Positions 39,468-42,682 of a stretch of 42,682 bases of DNA are shown here, piece after piece. The notes beneath the pieces are model-generated. The model saw only the letters and a list, made by a program, of their open reading frames with translations, was not told where the DNA came from and searched no databases. The position numbers and the translations under genes were made by a program. Within the stretch, counting starts at the first letter, position 1. Each line of letters opens with the position of its first letter. Origin of the DNA: Flavobacteriales bacterium (lineage in GTDB: Bacteria > Bacteroidota > Bacteroidia > Flavobacteriales_D > Cryomorphaceae); NCBI GenBank assembly GCA_022448105.1, contig JAKVAV010000029.1, positions 1 through 42,682 on the forward strand, in the 5' to 3' direction.

Positions 39468-40601
39468 TCAAATGATTGACTTCCACCAATCTTCGAAAGC
39501 TGTGCTTGGGGATTCGATTGAAACAAATTCGCCCATTTTCGGAACAATTACAGGGATTCCGAGTATTTCCGCCGCAGGAATGACTCGTTTCACGGGATCG
39601 TTCCAGTCGTGAAGTGATAGTGTGAAGGCTCCCCAATGGATGGGCATCATTTTTTCTGCTTTCACGTCGGCTGATGCTTGAGCTGTTTCTTCAGGCATCA
39701 TGTGGATAGCTGCCCACTTTTCATTGTATTGGCCGCATTCCATCAGCGCAAAGTCAAATGGTCCATACTTTTTACCAATTGCCTTGAAGTGTGGTCCATA
39801 ACCGCTATCTCCACTAAAATAGAGTTTAGCATCCTTGCCTCTAATTATCCATGATCCCCACATTGTCGCATTTCGATCGGATAATCCTCTTCCCGAAAAA
39901 TGTCGAGTAGGTGCAAAGGCAATAAGAATATCATCGCTAATTATGCCCTCATCCCACCAATTGAATTCGGTAATTCTAGACTTCTCAACTCCCCATTCAC
40001 GAAAGTGAACCCCAACACCAAGAGGTAAATAAAAGTGATCAGTCTTATTGAGCAGTTTTTTAATGGAGCCGTAGTCTAGGTGATCGTAGTGATCATGAGA
40101 TATGAATACACCGTCGATTTTTGGAAGGCTATCAATCTCGATGGGTAAAATGCGATTGTAACGGTTTGACCCAAGCCAAGGATGAGGAGCAGCCACTTGT
40201 CCAAACATGGGGTCAAGGAGGAAACTCTTTCCATCCATCTGAAACAAAAAAGCAGAATGACCATACCACATCAATCTCGCTGGGCCATTGTATCCGTCTA
40301 TCTCCCTGCTTGATCTTTCGATCATCGGCAGAGGATTTTTCGGAGATCTGTTTGGTTCTCCTGAAATGAACTCGTAGATGGTTTTCATCATGTTCTTGAA
40401 ATCCATATCCATTTTTGTTTCAATCAAGTTTTGAAACGTATTTTCTTCGTAATGCCCTGATTCAGCATATCTGGCTTTATCTGATTCGCTGTGGCTACCG
40501 CCAAACTCAGGACTTAGTTTTACGAAAAGGAAACCGGTAACCGCGATGATCACAATTACCGAAATGATAATATACAGGGTCATCTTCAGAAATTTCTTCA
40601 A
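39468..40601 (-). CDS. Membrane-anchored metallo-beta-lactamase-fold hydrolase (NAPE-PLD-like)
   Basis: 377 residues. One N-terminal transmembrane helix at about 7-28, then a linker, then a metallo-beta-lactamase fold from about 105. GHSAFLFQMDGKSFLLDPMFG and the zinc motif SHDHYDHLD (H169, H171, D173, H174) are clear; FSGDSGYGPHF and HWGAFTLSLHDW supply further ligands. The LDPMFGxxAxPxPxxGxxRY stretch is the mark of the NAPE-PLD/RomA-like subgroup, whose eukaryotic member cleaves N-acyl phosphatidylethanolamine. It faces the periplasm by topology. Followed after 8 bp by the ABC exporter gene. Confidence 0.9.
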   Translation of the reverse strand: MKKFLKMTLYIIISVIVIIAVTGFLFVKLSPEFGGSHSESDKARYAESGHYEENTFQNLIETKMDMDFKNMMKTIYEFISGEPNRSPKNPLPMIERSSREIDGYNGPARLMWYGHSAFLFQMDGKSFLLDPMFGQVAAPHPWLGSNRYNRILPIEIDSLPKIDGVFISHDHYDHLDYGSIKKLLNKTDHFYLPLGVGVHFREWGVEKSRITEFNWWDEGIISDDILIAFAPTRHFSGRGLSDRNATMWGSWIIRGKDAKLYFSGDSGYGPHFKAIGKKYGPFDFALMECGQYNEKWAAIHMMPEETAQASADVKAEKMMPIHWGAFTLSLHDWNDPVKRVIPAAEILGIPVIVPKMGEFVSIESPSTAFEDWWKSII

Positions 40602-40660
40602 GGAACCATTTTTAGAACTGTGAAGTTAAGTTCTTTTCGAATTACAGAAGACTGGATTGA

Positions 40661-41710
40661 CTAGTTCAGCATTTTCATTTCAGCCGTAGAGAGCAGATAT
40701 TGTTCAACGGCCTCTTCAGCTGTGAGATCTTGGAGCAAATTCGCCTTTGATTTACTGATGGAAGTAAAGAGAAACGGCCATGAACTATTTTCTTTATAGT
40801 TTACTTTTGTTTCGATGTCTTCGATACTATCGGCGTACCATTCCCTTCTTATCGAATTTATCTCATCGCGTTCTGTAGATTCTAAATTGGGTGCCCAAAT
40901 TGTGGAACTCATGCTGTCGGGAAGAAGCGGGTGTCGATACTGCCACGTGGAGTAATTCTCGTAGCGGCCTTTGTCCTGATCATCTTGAAGCTTCATGTAC
41001 AGAATGGCCAATTCAGGATCGAGCCGACCTTCTGATACCGCTTTTCGGAGCATGGGCTCTAAGTCCATTACTCCTTTATCGTAACTTCTTCTTTGAGCTG
41101 TGTGGTGAAGCACGATATGATGTGGCTGTCGACGTTGATTTTCGGAAAACCCAATTTCCTTGTGAGAAGGAAAACCCATTTGAGATTCAAGTTCAAGGAG
41201 TCTTTCAAGATTCTTTATCCTAATGGTATTGATGGTATCATCGTGATTGTCATAATCTGGACGAAAGAGCCGATCTCTATTGGCTATTTCTTCCATTTCG
41301 GTTCTCAGTTCCTCATCAAAATGGAGAACCCGATGAGATTCTAAAATCTCCCATTCTTGTGCAGTCATAAAGCTCGCTAGGAAAGTAGCTTTAATCAAGG
41401 CGATATCTTTAGAACCGTCAATCAACTGTTGGAGGTATTGGTCTCTTTCGGCCCAGTAAGCCGAAGCTTGTGCAGCGAGAGATGCGTTGTAAAGATCACT
41501 AGCAAATGGCCTGTCTATTTTACGAAAAGCGAGTCCGTAGTTGTCCAGCGCTGCTCTAAAATCTTCTTCGCAAATGGCTAGTTCTGCCTTATTGACTAGG
41601 TTGTGGTAATGATGGATGGCTTCTTGACGCTGATGATGACAGCCGGTAACTGCCACAAGGAGTAGCAATAATGCCATGTAAATGTTAATTCGTGCAGAGA
41701 CTTTTTTCAT
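40661..41710 (-). CDS. DUF6624-like lipoprotein
   Basis: 349 residues from ATG at 41710; a start three codons upstream is also open. Lipobox AVTGC puts the lipidated cysteine near residue 24. Residues about 25-120 look like TPR-type helices (NKAELAICEEDFRAALDNYGLAF). Residues about 140-270 match the DUF6624 pattern: RDxxFR, NLERLLELESQMGFPSHKEIG, HHIVLHHTAQ, LEPMLRKAVSEGRLDPELAILYMKLQDDQDKGRYENYSTW. The family often occurs in multigene clusters with other secreted proteins. Starts 32 bp after DUF3703 on the same strand, so co-transcription is likely. Confidence 0.7.
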   Translation of the reverse strand: MKKVSARINIYMALLLLLVAVTGCHHQRQEAIHHYHNLVNKAELAICEEDFRAALDNYGLAFRKIDRPFASDLYNASLAAQASAYWAERDQYLQQLIDGSKDIALIKATFLASFMTAQEWEILESHRVLHFDEELRTEMEEIANRDRLFRPDYDNHDDTINTIRIKNLERLLELESQMGFPSHKEIGFSENQRRQPHHIVLHHTAQRRSYDKGVMDLEPMLRKAVSEGRLDPELAILYMKLQDDQDKGRYENYSTWQYRHPLLPDSMSSTIWAPNLESTERDEINSIRREWYADSIEDIETKVNYKENSSWPFLFTSISKSKANLLQDLTAEEAVEQYLLSTAEMKMLN

Positions 41711-41742
41711 ATTGATCAAAGAATCAAACGTTAGTATAACAA

Positions 41743-42117
41743 TTAGTGATTTACCCCTGCTTCAGCGAAGATTCCTCTGATATGCGGATCAACAGGAAAA
41801 GACATTAATGAAGAAACATTTGATCCCCCAGGATTTCCCATGGGAATAGAGCCGAATAGCGATTCGAAGCCAGAGCTGACTAGCCTTCTGGTTTGTACCC
41901 AAATCTCTTTTCGGCACCCCAGCTTCCAGCCGAACTTAAGCATCTTCCAGTGAACACTAATATGAGCAAATGGGTAACGTTGCCCCAGAATATGAGCTCT
42001 TTCTAAATGCTCCCATGCGATGTGCAATTGATCAGCATTTAAGGCCTGTTTGTACTGCTTGAGTTCAACATTAAAATACGGTTTGAGTCGTTCAGGTAAA
42101 GTGGTGTAAATTTTCAT
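41743..42117 (-). CDS. DUF3703 domain protein
   Basis: 124 residues. The central ALNADQLHIAWEHLERAHILGQRYPFAHISVHWKML and the C-terminal GSIPMGNPGGSNVSSLMSFPVDP match DUF3703 proteins, small soluble proteins of unknown function found in many bacteria, often near metal or stress genes. Several histidines (H32, H38, H42, H52, H56 region) could bind metal. No signal peptide. The DUF6624-like gene follows 32 bp downstream on the same strand. Confidence 0.85.
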   Translation of the reverse strand: MKIYTTLPERLKPYFNVELKQYKQALNADQLHIAWEHLERAHILGQRYPFAHISVHWKMLKFGWKLGCRKEIWVQTRRLVSSGFESLFGSIPMGNPGGSNVSSLMSFPVDPHIRGIFAEAGVNH

Positions 42118-42230
42118 GTTCTTGTGATCCGAGTTACCAATCCAATGATCATCTGATCATCTCTTAGTTACATACGGAAAAACAAGATGAAGGTTCTAGC
42201 ATCTTCAGGAAGATTTGCTTAACGCTGAAA
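42118..42230. other. Intergenic region upstream of DUF3703
   Basis: Contains an 8-bp tandem repeat TGATCATC twice at 42146-42161. No promoter box for DUF3703 was recognised. The remainder of the gap to 42565 holds the DUF5995 remnant and no other recognisable feature. Confidence 0.35.
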
Positions 42231-42365
42231 ATGAGAGGCAAAACCATACACGAAATCATTTACTTTTTGAATGAGATAATTGACATTTCAAAGAAGGAGA
42301 ATTACTGCCTAGGGGCATTTACAGAGCTTTATCGCAAAGTCACAATTAGAATAAAATGGAGATAG
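42231..42365 (+). pseudogene. Truncated DUF5995 remnant
   Basis: From ATG at 42231 the frame reads RGKTIHEIIYFLNEIIDISKKENYCLGAFTELYRKVTIRIK and then stops (44 residues). This matches the N-terminal signature of DUF5995 proteins: 'TIDEVIxxLDxII...NxxLGYFxxLYRKVTxxVK'. Family members are about 270 residues long, so more than 80% is missing, and I find no continuation in the next frames. The adjacent IS3 end suggests that the loss came with mobile-element activity. Could also be a free-standing short ORF by chance; the LYRKVT match makes that less likely. Confidence 0.5.
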
Positions 42366-42565
42366 AGGAAATCGCTGAACCGATATGCCTTAAAATCTAT
42401 TAATAGGGTTCTTATTTGGAATCGTAAGACTCTCCGGCAGAAAATCATTCAAAGAAATAGTGGAGATTTTGGAATAGCCTTTATTTGAAAACGTGATTTT
42501 GCAGCCCCTGTTTTAATGCACAATAGATTGATATTTTTCAAACAACTAACCCATCCCAAAATAAA

Positions 42566-42682
42566 TTAAGGGTTTAAGTGAGAAAACTTTGTGAGAACCT
42601 GCGAGATGATTTCCGCAGGTTTTTTGTGTTTTTGATTGGGTGTTTTCATTTTTAAGCTCAGGTGTGGTCTAAGATCATTGTA
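42566..42682 (-). CDS. IS3-family transposase, C-terminal 38 residues (runs off right edge)
   Basis: The minus strand is open from the window edge to a TAA at 42566. It reads YNDLRPHLSLKMKTPN at the edge, then QKHKKPAEIISQ and VLTKFSHLNP. YNxxRPHxSLxxxTPxxxH is the C-terminal signature of the OrfB integrase-core transposases of the IS3 family. The DDE catalytic core lies outside the window. The element's end should lie within about 100 bp to the left of 42566, but I could not define the terminal inverted repeat. Whether the copy is intact cannot be judged from this fragment. Confidence 0.8.
   Translation of the reverse strand, partial: YNDLRPHLSLKMKTPNQKHKKPAEIISQVLTKFSHLNP
42596..42627 (+). 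terminator. Terminator-like hairpin inside the transposase gene, antisense orientation
   Basis: An 8-bp stem AACCTGCG / CGCAGGTT (42596-42603 and 42614-42621) with a 10-nt loop and a T run on the plus strand. It overlaps the transposase C-terminal codons and points into the IS element, so it would stop transcripts entering the element from the left in antisense. Confidence 0.5.

Noticed and set aside
39460-39636. Extended start of the ABC transporter (59 extra residues)
   Set aside because: The extension reads through the 3' end of the hydrolase gene in another frame; ATG at 39459 gives the usual N-terminus and an 8-bp gap.
40614-40634. Inverted repeat AGAACT/AGTTCT as terminator of the DUF6624-like gene
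   Set aside because: It lies downstream of the gene on the minus strand, but no T run follows it in that direction and the arms are only 6 bp.
42146-42161. Tandem TGATCATC repeat as a regulatory site
   Set aside because: Two 8-bp copies of a partly self-complementary sequence are easily expected by chance; no promoter box accompanies them.

Overview
The window reads as chromosomal DNA of a Bacteroidota member, most likely class Flavobacteriia. Evidence: a T9SS type B sorting domain of the gliding-motility kind, a PorT-type outer-membrane barrel, a flavobacterial AsnC/Lrp regulator, a fused alpha/beta E1 dehydrogenase, a DUF1501/DUF1800 pair, near absence of Shine-Dalgarno sites, and several TAnnTTTG (-7) promoter boxes close to start codons. 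I cannot name the genus. I found no rRNA, tRNA, CRISPR array or intact mobile element.

Layout. 1-2.0 kb: the N-terminal 289 residues of a glycine-rich surface protein running off the left edge, a decayed IS256-type transposase, and a small ORF with its own terminator. 2.0-6.8 kb: an Lrp/AsnC regulator with a dyad over its promoter, a coiled-coil membrane protein, a four-gene operon of two pirins, a nitroreductase and a small acetyltransferase, then a lipoprotein. 6.8-16.5 kb: patatin-like phospholipase, MFS transporter, DUF4421 barrel, hemerythrin-like protein, cupin-like secreted protein, Spy/CpxP-like protein, META lipoprotein overlapping formate-tetrahydrofolate ligase, a PhoD-type phosphatase, and a gene-poor 0.8-kb stretch. 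16.5-22.1 kb: PaaE reductase, fused E1 alpha/beta dehydrogenase, PorT-like barrel, peptide deformylase and a TPR lipoprotein. 22.1-26.5 kb: an orphan RnfD/NqrB-like membrane protein overlapping a DUF2330 protein, a protein consisting almost only of a T9SS sorting domain, an AlkD-like protein and a DUF2461 protein.

26.5-30.7 kb is a tight minus-strand operon paaG-paaH-paaI-paaJ-paaY for the lower phenylacetyl-CoA (aerobic hybrid) pathway. The epoxidase subunits paaABCD, the ring hydrolase paaZ and the ligase paaK are not in the window; only the reductase paaE is, about 9 kb away. 30.8-32.6 kb: a secreted small protein, PPK2 polyphosphate kinase and an NlpE-like lipoprotein. 32.6-36.4 kb: DUF1501 and DUF1800 proteins and a fatty-acid desaturase. 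37-42.1 kb: a minus-strand group with a lipid-exporter-like ABC protein just downstream of a membrane-anchored NAPE-PLD-like hydrolase, a DUF6624-like lipoprotein and a DUF3703 protein. The right edge holds a DUF5995 remnant and the C-terminus of an IS3-family transposase.

Gene packing is striking: six of ten convergent gene pairs overlap at their stop codons by 4-9 bp. The most interesting leads are the RnfD-DUF2330 pair, the stand-alone type B sorting domain, and the regulatory dyads before asnC, the pirin operon and the E1/porT divergent pair. Product names come from motif recognition by eye; no database search was possible.
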